In this document: piece by piece, positions 1-5,579 of the stretch
Layout: each line of letters begins with the position of its first letter
Numbering within the stretch: position 1 is the first letter of the stretch
Assembly: GCA_016211095.1 (NCBI GenBank)
Contig: JACQSW010000047.1
Coordinates: 1-8,047, forward strand
Direction: 5' to 3'
DNA from: Candidatus Woesearchaeota archaeon
GTDB lineage: Archaea > Nanobdellota > Nanobdellia > SCGC-AAA011-G17 > GW2011-AR17
DNA: 8,047 nt
The notes under the pieces: model-generated
Seen by the model: only the letters and a program-made list of their open reading frames with translations
Told to the model about the DNA's origin: nothing
Database searches by the model: none
Program-made: the position numbers and the translations under genes

Positions 1-90
1 CAAAACTATTCTTCAAAAAAATAACATTCAGGTAAAAATAGATTGAATCTTTTTAAAGCATAAATTAAAACTTCTCATTGCTCCCCTTTG

Positions 91-906
91 TCATTCTTTC
101 TTTCTGTGATGAAAATAAATTTTGTAATCAACTTTCTTCTCTTTGCAGAATTTTTTTATTTCTTCTTCTGCTTTAGCCCAATAATCATTTTCAGAAAAGT
201 AAATGAGCCTATATTTTTCAAATAATTCGGGATGTTTCATCTTGAGCCATTTTTGGATGGAATCCCAAATACTGCCTGCAACATTTAGATTCTCAAACAT
301 GTAAAAATCAGAGCAATGATTCGTTTCGAGAATGATGTTTTTCCAATCTGTTAAAAATGGCAGTATAGGGCCAATAAAAACATGAGTCTTAATTCCTGCT
401 TCTTTTAATTTTTCAAGGGCCTTTATCCTGTTTTGGACTGGTGAAGTGAAAGGCTCAATTTCTTTCCGCAAATCATCATCTAATGTAGCAAGGGTAAAAC
501 CGACTTCACAATTTTTAAATTGCTTAAGCAAATCGATATCTCGCAAAACTAAATCCGATTTTGTTAGAACCCCTAAATTGGGTTCTAATGGAATAAGTTT
601 TTCTAGGATTTTGCGAGTAAGCAGGTATTTTCTCTCAAGAGGCAGATAAGCGTCTGTTACTGAAGATAGAAAAATTGATTTTCCACGGTATTTTGCGGTG
701 TTGGCAGAAATCAAATCAGGTGCGTTTAATTTTGCATCAACAAATTTGCCCCATTCTGCTGTGTGCCCTGTAAATCTTTTCATAAACCTCGCGTAACAAT
801 AAAGGCACGTGTGCATACAGCCTACATACGGATTTATCACATAATCAGCATCTGGCAAATTTGATTTCGTGATTATTGAAGATGCTTGAATCTCGCTTAT
901 TTTCAT
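91..906 (-). CDS. SPL-family radical SAM protein
   Basis: This 271-aa protein resembles the spore-photoproduct-lyase-like radical SAM family (COG1533 type). A CX3CX2C cluster lies at C30, C34 and C37 within an NPYVGC-MHTC-LYCY context and should bind a [4Fe-4S] cluster and S-adenosylmethionine. Other family-like stretches follow: SSVTDAYLPLE, LTRKILEKL, VLTKSDLVLRD and HVFIGPILPFLTD. Members outside spore formers mostly have no proven substrate, so DNA photoproduct repair should not be assumed. The frame stays open up to 1005, but I chose the ATG at 906. The family-like sequence begins there (MKISEIQ), and a TTTTATAAAA box at 933-942 would put the transcript start about 5 nt before it. The extra 33 residues upstream are Phe/Lys-rich and run through that box. 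No SD motif is visible, which fits a nearly leaderless transcript. Family confidence is high and substrate confidence is low. Confidence 0.9.
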   Translation of the reverse strand: MKISEIQASSIITKSNLPDADYVINPYVGCMHTCLYCYARFMKRFTGHTAEWGKFVDAKLNAPDLISANTAKYRGKSIFLSSVTDAYLPLERKYLLTRKILEKLIPLEPNLGVLTKSDLVLRDIDLLKQFKNCEVGFTLATLDDDLRKEIEPFTSPVQNRIKALEKLKEAGIKTHVFIGPILPFLTDWKNIILETNHCSDFYMFENLNVAGSIWDSIQKWLKMKHPELFEKYRLIYFSENDYWAKAEEEIKKFCKEKKVDYKIYFHHRKKE

Positions 907-932
907 AACTCGAATTAAACGGATTTTAATTC

Positions 933-942
933 TTTTATAAAA
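933..942 (-). promoter_or_regulatory. TATA box of the radical SAM gene
   Basis: The palindrome TTTTATAAAA is centred about 32 nt upstream of the ATG at 906. Archaeal transcription usually starts 25-27 nt downstream of the TATA centre, which predicts a leader of about 5 nt. The box lies inside the open frame extending to 1005 and so argues against the longer start. Confidence 0.55.
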
Positions 943-1073
943 CTGTTGAAAGAAGTTTAGCTTGTGGTTTACGAACTCAATTAAAAATACAAAGCCAAAA
1001 TACAAAACATTTAAAAAAACTGGTGAATTGATTTTAACAAGAGAATCAATGCGCCGATAGTTCAGTGGCTAGA

Positions 1074-1095
1074 AAAACAATGGGTTTTAGCTAAA
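1074..1095 (+). other. tRNA intron 1 (D arm, around position 23/24)
   Basis: This 22-nt intron interrupts the 3' strand of the D stem. AAAC (1075-1078) pairs with GTTT (1084-1087) as an inner hairpin. TGGCTA (1066-1071) pairs with TAGCTA (1088-1093), with one G-T pair, as a long central helix. Bulges GAA (1072-1074) and AAA (1094-1096) carry the cuts. Repeated A's make the exact cut ambiguous by one or two nt, but the mature RNA is the same: G-A-A-T at positions 22-25, with a G10-U25 wobble. The 6-bp central helix is a relaxed version of the usual 4-bp BHB. Confidence 0.8.
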
Positions 1096-1109
1096 ATTTC
1101 GGCCTTCCA

Positions 1110-1141
1110 TAGCTATGTAGTTAAACTACATATCCGAAGGG
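1110..1141 (+). other. tRNA intron 2 (canonical 37/38)
   Basis: This 32-nt intron lies at the standard archaeal site one base 3' of the anticodon. CTTC (1104-1107) pairs with GAAG (1136-1139) as the 4-bp central helix. The 3-nt bulges are CAT (1108-1110) and GGA (1140-1142). Cutting after the second base of each bulge leaves A1109 as position 37 and A1142 as position 38. The intron body folds as TATGTAG (1114-1120) with CTACATA (1126-1132). The inner helix next to the bulges is poor. Confidence 0.88.
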
Positions 1142-1156
1142 AGCCGATGACCTGGG

Positions 1157-1184
1157 AAGCAAACCTTAAAAATTTGCTCAGGAA
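1157..1184 (+). other. tRNA intron 3 (T arm, 53/54)
   Basis: This 28-nt intron separates the 5' T stem from an intact T loop. The BHB is textbook. CCTG (1151-1154) pairs with CAGG (1179-1182). Bulges are GGA (1155-1157) and AAT (1183-1185). The inner helix is AGCAAA (1158-1163) with TTTGCT (1173-1178), and a short outer helix joins 1148-1150 to 1186-1188. Cutting after the second base of each bulge joins CTGGG directly to TTCGAAT, restoring a perfect T arm. Confidence 0.88.
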
Positions 1185-1204
1185 TTCGAATCCCAGTCGG
1201 CGCA

Positions 1205-1211
1205 TTTTTTT
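1205..1211 (+). terminator. T-run after tRNA-Gly
   Basis: Seven consecutive T's follow the discriminator base directly, as expected of archaeal oligo-T termination. There is no stem-loop apart from the tRNA itself. Confidence 0.55.
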
Positions 1212-1301
1212 CCTCCTAATTCTCACCATATGGATAAATTTGCCATTGCAAAAATACTTGCTTATCTCGCTCCCTACAACAACTACTTTTTTTTGATGCA
1301 A

Positions 1302-1312
1302 AAATATAAATA
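1302..1312 (+). promoter_or_regulatory. TATA box of the 1347 gene
   Basis: AAATATAAATA is centred about 40 nt upstream of the ATG at 1347. It predicts a start near 1333, just before the GAGG at 1335-1338. That gives a short leader of about 14 nt carrying an SD motif. Confidence 0.55.
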
Positions 1313-1346
1313 CTCCCTGCTATCATTTTAACTTGAGGAATTTTAA

Positions 1347-1865
1347 ATGATAGCTGAACAAGAAATGAAGGACTTATTATTGATTATAGATAGCCAAAAT
1401 TTTTCTGCAGAAGAAACAACCCACTTGCCTACAAGAGTAGAGTTGGAGTATGCGCCAAACAAATTAGTATTGAGAACAATACAGCCATCCCAGCAGCCAT
1501 ATTCGTTAGAAATGGCTTTGGATGCCAGCTACACAGTCATAGGGTGCACAGAAAACTTTGGAAGCCAACAAAAAACTTTCACCAAAAAAGAAATCCAGGA
1601 TTATGAGGATTATGGCTTCTTTACAAATTTCCAGCAGCAAGATCCAAGATACGTAATCAGCTACGCAAAGAATATTCAAGAGATTCAACCTTGCATTTAC
1701 AGGATGAAAATTGCCCATCCACGGCTCGATGCTGGTGAGCGCATGCTCGGAATATCTTCTTACGCTGAAATTGAATTAGAAAACGGCCACCTAAAAAAGA
1801 TGCAGCTAAAAACAAAGTTTAAATCTGGAAAAGAAAAGCCTGGCAGAGAAATAATCTTTCATTAG
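1347..1865 (+). CDS. Hypothetical protein, 172 aa
   Basis: I do not recognise this protein. It is probably soluble, with no signal peptide or membrane segment visible. The N-terminal part (about 1-50) is acidic, with hydrophobic stretches such as LLLIID. The middle (about 75-110) is aromatic and Gln-rich, with a YEDYGFF stretch and QQQDP. The C-terminal part has alternating strand-like segments (YAEIEL, LKKMQLKTKF) and a basic Gly/Lys tail. There are two cysteines and no metal or nucleotide motif. The ATG at 1347 is supported by GAGG at 1335-1338, 8 nt upstream, and by the TATA box at 1302-1312. It stands alone between a tRNA and the deacetylase operon. It is real by its promoter, SD and protein-like composition, but its function is unknown. 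Confidence 0.8.
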   Translation: MIAEQEMKDLLLIIDSQNFSAEETTHLPTRVELEYAPNKLVLRTIQPSQQPYSLEMALDASYTVIGCTENFGSQQKTFTKKEIQDYEDYGFFTNFQQQDPRYVISYAKNIQEIQPCIYRMKIAHPRLDAGERMLGISSYAEIELENGHLKKMQLKTKFKSGKEKPGREIIFH

Positions 1866-2076
1866 GCGCTCCACGTTAAGAGAATAAAAGGCGAATCTCT
1901 ATCTATTTATCTTGCCACGCGTCACTGTGATAAATGAGCGTAGCATTTATAAATTATTATCCTTTGGTAATATGATATGCAAAGAATGCTTAATGAGGGT
2001 TGTTTAGAACCTAAAACAAATTTACCCCAGAGATTAAAAATTTTAGGGAATTGGGGAATAGAGGGGGTGGTTGTAG
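1866..2076 (+). promoter_or_regulatory. Leader region and TATA box of the deacetylase operon
   Basis: This is the longest gene-poor stretch, 211 nt. A TATA-like TTTATAAAT lies at 1946-1954 and predicts a start near 1976, giving a leader of about 100 nt to the ATG at 2077. That is unusually long here, since other leaders appear to be 0-15 nt. Within the leader, CCTAAAA (2010-2016) can pair with TTTTAGG (2041-2047), and CCCC (2025-2028) with GGGG (2053-2056), but not both as one nested stem. A 51-codon open frame starts at 1977. GAGGGGGTGG at 2061-2070 is a strong SD motif 6 nt before the ATG. No known riboswitch was recognised. Confidence 0.45.
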
Positions 2077-2716
2077 ATGGGCAATATCATTATTTTTTGT
2101 GCCCATTCGTAGATCGGATGACGAAGCCGTAGCTATGGGTGGCGCCATTGCGAGGTACGTTGCTGAAGGTAAAAAGGTGATTAAGGTTGTTTTTTCTTAC
2201 GGCCAGTTCAGCCATCCCCATCTGAAAGAGGAAGTAGTCATTAAGCATAGGGTTGAAGAGACGAAAGAGGCTAACAAATTTATTGGTATATCTGAAACTT
2301 TGTTTTTTGGATTGTCTGATACCAAGATAAAGACTGATGCAGAGAAGTATGGCATAAAAGAGAAGGTTAAGTTTTTAATTAATAAGTATAAGCCGGAAAA
2401 AATATTTATGCCCTCAGCCTTGGACCCCCATCCCGATCATCAGGCTGTTAACAAAATTGTTTTAGAGTCAGTTGATGAGTTGAAGAAGCCTTACCAAGTT
2501 TTTGCTTTTGAGGTTTGGAATATTATTAAGGAGACACATCCAGCACTTTACATTGACATAACACCTTACTTTGCAAAGAAGCTTAAGTTCATGAAACTCT
2601 TTAAAAGCCAGTGGCAAAGCATGTACGCTTTATGGATACCTGTTTATATTAGGGCAAGGAGTTATGGCAGAAAGAATAATTGTAAATACGCAGAGAGGTT
2701 CTACAAATTAAGATGA
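2077..2716 (+). CDS. PIG-L/LmbE-family deacetylase, frame broken by 7 nt
   Basis: This family removes the acetyl group from N-acetylglucosaminyl compounds using a metal held by HxDD and a downstream His. From the ATG at 2077, preceded by an SD motif, the frame reads MGNIIIFCAHS and then stops at TAG (2110-2112). A different frame continues from TCG at 2114 as SDDEAVAMGG to the TGA at 2714. Removing exactly 7 nt joins them as AHSDDE, the canonical motif with correct H-x-D-D spacing. The product would be 210 aa, with H10, D12 and D13 plus PHPDHQ (H116 and H119) as the metal site. A start at TTG 2051 keeps the second frame open but reads the N-terminus out of frame and loses H10. The rest shows no decay. 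It may be a fresh frameshift, a sequence artefact or recoding. The gene overlaps the glycosyltransferase by 4 nt (ATGA). Confidence 0.82.
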
Positions 2717-3807
2717 AAATTCTTTTTGTAATCACTGGTGTAGGCCTTGGGGATGCCACTCGGGAAGAAGCCAACATCAAAGCATTCTTGAAGAGGAAGC
2801 CTTCGACAAAGATACTGGTGTGCGGCTACGGCAATTCTTACGACTATTTCAAGAACAAGTTCCCAACGATAAAGATTCATGGCTACCAAATTCCAGGCAA
2901 ATCTTTAAGGTTTAGGGTTATCCCTTTTTTGTTAAAGAACTATTTGCTGCCGTTATTCTGGTTTTTTGAAACCCTTAAGTTGAAAAGAAAAGTCAGGGGA
3001 TTTAATCCTGATGTTATAATCTCTGATTTTGAGCCTATAGGCGTAACCTTAGCTAAGCTTTTGCATAAAAAATGTGTTGTAATATTTGGTTATGACCCAG
3101 CACAATTTGAAGCGTACACAAAAACCCATAATGTCAGTAAGAAGATTTTGTTGGAATCCAAATTTTTTGAAAAAATCTACAACCAAGCAAACATGGTCAT
3201 TATCCCGACGCTTTTAGGCGGAGAGAAAAAAAGTTTGCTCTACAATTATATACATCCCATAATAAGGGTTTCGCCTGAAAAAATGCCTTCAGAAAAAATT
3301 TTGATTAAAAAATTAGGGCTAAAAAAGAAGCCGATCATAGTGATGCTCGGCGGCTCAAATTTTGGGATAAAGCTAGCCCAGCACATAGAGCAGGTCGCTA
3401 AAAAATTCCCTGATGAGCAATTCTTAATTTTTGGTTCGCAAACAACAATTAAAACCTCGGCGCCTAATGTTGCCCACAAAAAATTTGTGCCTAACTTCCT
3501 AGAATACCTAAAAGTTTGCAATGGGGTGGTAACATTGGCTGGGCAGAAAACTTTGACTGAATCAATAGTGTTCAAAAAGCCAATGCTCGTTTTCCCGATT
3601 GAAGAGCACATTGAACAGTTGATGAATGCTTATTCTGTTAAGGATGTGGCTGTTGTTTCAAAATACGTGGATGAAATTTATTTGGAAAAAGTCCTAAAAT
3701 ATTTTTTGGAAAAAAGGGGAACGATGGCGGCGAAACTTATGGAACTTAAGGTTGAAGCTGACGGCTCGGAACAAGTGGTTGACCTCGTTTATAATATCTT
3801 AAAATAG
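2713..3807 (+). CDS. GT-B glycosyltransferase, MJ1255/MurG-like
   Basis: This 364-aa protein resembles the MJ1255-type GT28-like transferases, which use a UDP-sugar (often UDP-GlcNAc in relatives). The N-terminal acceptor half starts MKILFVITGVGLGDATRE, the family's glycine-rich loop. An Asp at residue 14 stands where relatives usually have His (GLGHxxR). Then comes FNPDVIISDFEP. The C-terminal donor half has IIVMLGGSNFG and LAGQKTLTESIVFKKPMLVFP, followed by EEHIEQLMNA, matching the usual Gly/Glu/Pro/Gln-Asn donor-site pattern. A hydrophobic stretch near 74-90 may touch the membrane. Its ATG overlaps the deacetylase TGA, so translation is probably coupled. The sugar could be added here and deacetylated by the neighbour, as in the PIG-A/PIG-L and BshA/BshB pairs; that is inference. 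The last 62 nt overlap a convergent gene. Confidence 0.87.
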   Translation: MKILFVITGVGLGDATREEANIKAFLKRKPSTKILVCGYGNSYDYFKNKFPTIKIHGYQIPGKSLRFRVIPFLLKNYLLPLFWFFETLKLKRKVRGFNPDVIISDFEPIGVTLAKLLHKKCVVIFGYDPAQFEAYTKTHNVSKKILLESKFFEKIYNQANMVIIPTLLGGEKKSLLYNYIHPIIRVSPEKMPSEKILIKKLGLKKKPIIVMLGGSNFGIKLAQHIEQVAKKFPDEQFLIFGSQTTIKTSAPNVAHKKFVPNFLEYLKVCNGVVTLAGQKTLTESIVFKKPMLVFPIEEHIEQLMNAYSVKDVAVVSKYVDEIYLEKVLKYFLEKRGTMAAKLMELKVEADGSEQVVDLVYNILK

Positions 3808-4579
3808 TTTCGAGCCATTGTTGAGGATTCTTTCTCTGCATTATGGACTCAATTGAGTAGACTGCTATTTTTTTTATCCCGATTTTTTGGATGATATCCA
3901 AATCTTCTTCTAACTCATCTATTTTTTTGTAATACTCTTCTGTTTCCATTATTCCCGGCCCAATTAATCCGATGGAGCACATAATTGAAGGATTTTTTTT
4001 AAACTCTTTTTTAAGAAACCATTTGAGATAAATCTGCACCGGCTTTCGCCAGAAGCTTCCTGCAAAAGTTGTGTAGCCCATAAAGTTTTTTGTAACGCCT
4101 TTTTTTAGTTCGAAATGAGCGCCCCATCTTTTTAACAAAAATTTTGGCAACGGAAACTCATTGATTATTAGGCTGCCAGTCATTTCTTCGATAGTTTTTT
4201 TTAGCAGCTCATTATTTTTGCCTTTCCTGAACAAAAACTTTAAGGTGTAAATTATTGCTTTTATGTTGGAATAGGCGAATTTTGGCAGTGGCGGCTCCAA
4301 ATCCAGTTTGATGTCTAGCTTGTTAAATTGTTTTAATTCCGAAATGCTTTTTTCTGCAACAAAACCGGAGAACCAGTAGCCCTCATTTTTTTCTAGCACG
4401 GGCCATGCTTTGAGCTCAACCTTTTTGCCTGCCGCCTTTTTGAGATTAGAGAATTCTTTCACATTTTTCACTGCGGCATAAACAACTATGCCCCATTCTA
4501 TATTGTTGAGGATGGCGTCTAGTTCTTGCCAATTCATTTTTTGCGGAAATTCGCACCAAAAAACTATTTCTTCAAACAT
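3746..4579 (-). CDS. Hypothetical protein, 277 aa
   Basis: I do not recognise this protein. The order of strand-like stretches (EIVFWCEFP, WGIVVYAAV, VELKAWPVL, LDIKLDLEPPLP, GSLIINEFPLP, SIMCSIGLIGPGI, IKKIAVYSIESI) alternates with helices. Many acidic residues sit at strand ends, suggesting a TIM-barrel enzyme perhaps acting on sugars; this is inference. There is no signal peptide. I chose the ATG at 4579, which overlaps the Dus stop by 8 nt, over a TTG at 4588. GAGGCGG lies a little over ten nt upstream. The tail after about residue 263 is Pro/Gln/Arg-rich and unlike the rest. It is read from DNA opposite the end of the glycosyltransferase gene, so it may be a recent extension. Confidence 0.8.
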   Translation of the reverse strand: MFEEIVFWCEFPQKMNWQELDAILNNIEWGIVVYAAVKNVKEFSNLKKAAGKKVELKAWPVLEKNEGYWFSGFVAEKSISELKQFNKLDIKLDLEPPLPKFAYSNIKAIIYTLKFLFRKGKNNELLKKTIEEMTGSLIINEFPLPKFLLKRWGAHFELKKGVTKNFMGYTTFAGSFWRKPVQIYLKWFLKKEFKKNPSIMCSIGLIGPGIMETEEYYKKIDELEEDLDIIQKIGIKKIAVYSIESIMQRKNPQQWLETILRYYKRGQPLVPSRQLQP

Positions 4580-5525
4580 CTTCTTCAAACCGCCTCATTT
4601 CCTTTTTTATTTCCTCAACTGTTTTGGCGTTGTTAAGTTTCGCCCGGAGCTGGTTCGAATTTCTTAGGTTTCGAGTGAACTCTTGCGCCCTTTGCATTAA
4701 CAAGTGGCTGTTGAGTATATCAAATTTTTCTGCTAATTCTGCATATTCAAAAAACTGTTTTACCTTCTCTTTTTTTGTGGGCATAGGAATTATCTCTTTG
4801 GTTTCTAAATATTTTTGGACCCTATAGAATATGTGCGGGTCACCTATTGCAGCTCGGCCAATCATGACTCCGTCGCATTTCGTCATTTTTAGCATGGCCT
4901 CTGCCTGTTTGCCGTTTGTTACATCCCCATTTCCAATAACTGGAATAGAAACAGCTTCCTTTATTTGTTTGATTATGTTCCAGTCAGCCTTTCCGCTGTA
5001 ACCCTGCTTCACGGTTCTCGGATGGATGGTTATGGCTGATGCCCCTGCCTCCTCAATTAGTTTGGCAGTTTTGACAGGTTGCTTATTTTCTTCGTTAACC
5101 CCTGAACGCATCTTAACAGTTATAGGCTTTGAAGAATTCTTTACGAGTATCGAGATTATTTCCTTGATTTTTGTTGGCCTTTTCAGCAGGGCAGCTCCTG
5201 CGCCTTGGTCAATTATTTGCTGGGCGGGGCAACCAAGGTTGAAATCGATAATGTCTGCTTTGCCTTCAATTGATTTGACTGCGCTTATCAGCGGGTCTTT
5301 TCTTGTGCCAAAAAGCTGGAACGCAACAGGTTTTTCCTCATCGCAGGTTTTTGTTAATCGGATAGTTGCTTTATTGCTTCTATCTAAAGCGTTAACGTTA
5401 ATCATTTCTGTAAAAACGAGCCCAGCGCCGTACCTTTTGCACAGAATCCTAAACGCTATGTCACTTATCCCCGCCATAGGGGCAAGTATGAGATTATTTT
5501 TGAGTGTTACACTTCCAATATCCAT
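4572..5525 (-). CDS. dus: tRNA-dihydrouridine synthase
   Basis: This 317-aa flavoprotein reduces uridines to dihydrouridine in tRNA with FMN and NADPH. The N-terminal TIM barrel carries APMAGISDIAFR, TEMINVNAL and FNLGCPAQ, whose Cys is the catalytic acid. It continues with KMRSG, IHPRTVKQGYSGKADW, VIGNGDV and GVMIGRAAIGDPHIF for FMN and phosphate binding. A C-terminal helical domain of about 75 residues follows, as in Dus proteins. Length is normal. The frame continues to a TTG at 5534, but the ATG at 5525 fits the family start (MDIGSVTLKNN). It also lies just downstream of where a TATA box at 5551-5557 would start a transcript, with no SD, so the mRNA is probably leaderless. Bacterial DusB is the best-known relative. 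Which tRNA position this enzyme modifies cannot be read from sequence. Confidence 0.95.
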   Translation of the reverse strand: MDIGSVTLKNNLILAPMAGISDIAFRILCKRYGAGLVFTEMINVNALDRSNKATIRLTKTCDEEKPVAFQLFGTRKDPLISAVKSIEGKADIIDFNLGCPAQQIIDQGAGAALLKRPTKIKEIISILVKNSSKPITVKMRSGVNEENKQPVKTAKLIEEAGASAITIHPRTVKQGYSGKADWNIIKQIKEAVSIPVIGNGDVTNGKQAEAMLKMTKCDGVMIGRAAIGDPHIFYRVQKYLETKEIIPMPTKKEKVKQFFEYAELAEKFDILNSHLLMQRAQEFTRNLRNSNQLRAKLNNAKTVEEIKKEMRRFEEDV

Positions 5526-5550
5526 AATCAACAAAAGTACTAGCTGGTGG

Positions 5551-5560
5551 TTATAAATTT
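5551..5560 (-). promoter_or_regulatory. TATA box of dus
   Basis: On the minus strand AAATTTATAA lies about 26-35 nt upstream of the dus ATG at 5525, which predicts a leaderless transcript. It sits in the 54-nt gap after the Cys-rich gene, so dus probably has its own promoter although it follows two genes on the same strand. Confidence 0.55.
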
Positions 5561-5579
5561 TTTTGTCATCAAAACAGAA

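Larger units (their letters stand above)
1051..1204 (+). tRNA. tRNA-Gly(UCC) with three introns
   Basis: The acceptor stem GCGCCGA (1051-1057) pairs perfectly with TCGGCGC (1197-1203), with discriminator A1204 and no encoded CCA. The D stem begins GTTC (1060-1063), with loop 1064-1071. The anticodon stem TCGGC (1099-1103) pairs with GCCGA (1143-1147). Its spliced 7-nt loop is CTTCCAA, giving anticodon TCC at 1106-1108. The T stem CTGGG (1152-1156) pairs with CCCAG (1192-1196) around loop TTCGAAT (1185-1191). These pieces fit one cloverleaf only if about 1074-1095, 1110-1141 and 1157-1184 are removed. Each gap is flanked by a foldable BHB-like motif. The mature length is then 72 nt with a 4-nt variable region. 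A73 suits archaeal tRNA-Gly. The identity rests on the anticodon and overall fit; splicing itself is inferred. Confidence 0.93.

Noticed and set aside
1..90. Possible C/D-box RNA downstream of the radical SAM gene on the minus strand
   Set aside because: ATGAGAA and CTGA are loosely placed, the C box is imperfect, and no C'/D' pair is seen. The stretch is better read as a T-rich terminator region.
1113..1301. 62-aa minus-strand frame over the tRNA
   Set aside because: It is the antisense of tRNA-Gly and its flank. The tRNA structure fully explains the sequence, and no promoter or SD supports the frame.
1866..1976. Search for a C/D-box sRNA or riboswitch in the gap after the 1347 gene
   Set aside because: No C box with a matching D box, and no hairpin longer than a few pairs, could be found. 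Only weak inverted repeats are present.
2051..2116. TTG at 2051 as the true deacetylase start
   Set aside because: The first 22 residues from this start are the conserved N-terminus read out of frame. They lose the metal-binding His, and the strong SD at 2061-2070 would lie inside the coding region.
3246..3611. 121-aa minus-strand frame inside the glycosyltransferase
   Set aside because: It is a shadow of conserved donor-domain coding sequence, with no start signals.
5026..5556. 176-aa plus-strand frame opposite dus
   Set aside because: It is a shadow of the clearly recognisable dus gene and has no promoter or SD of its own.
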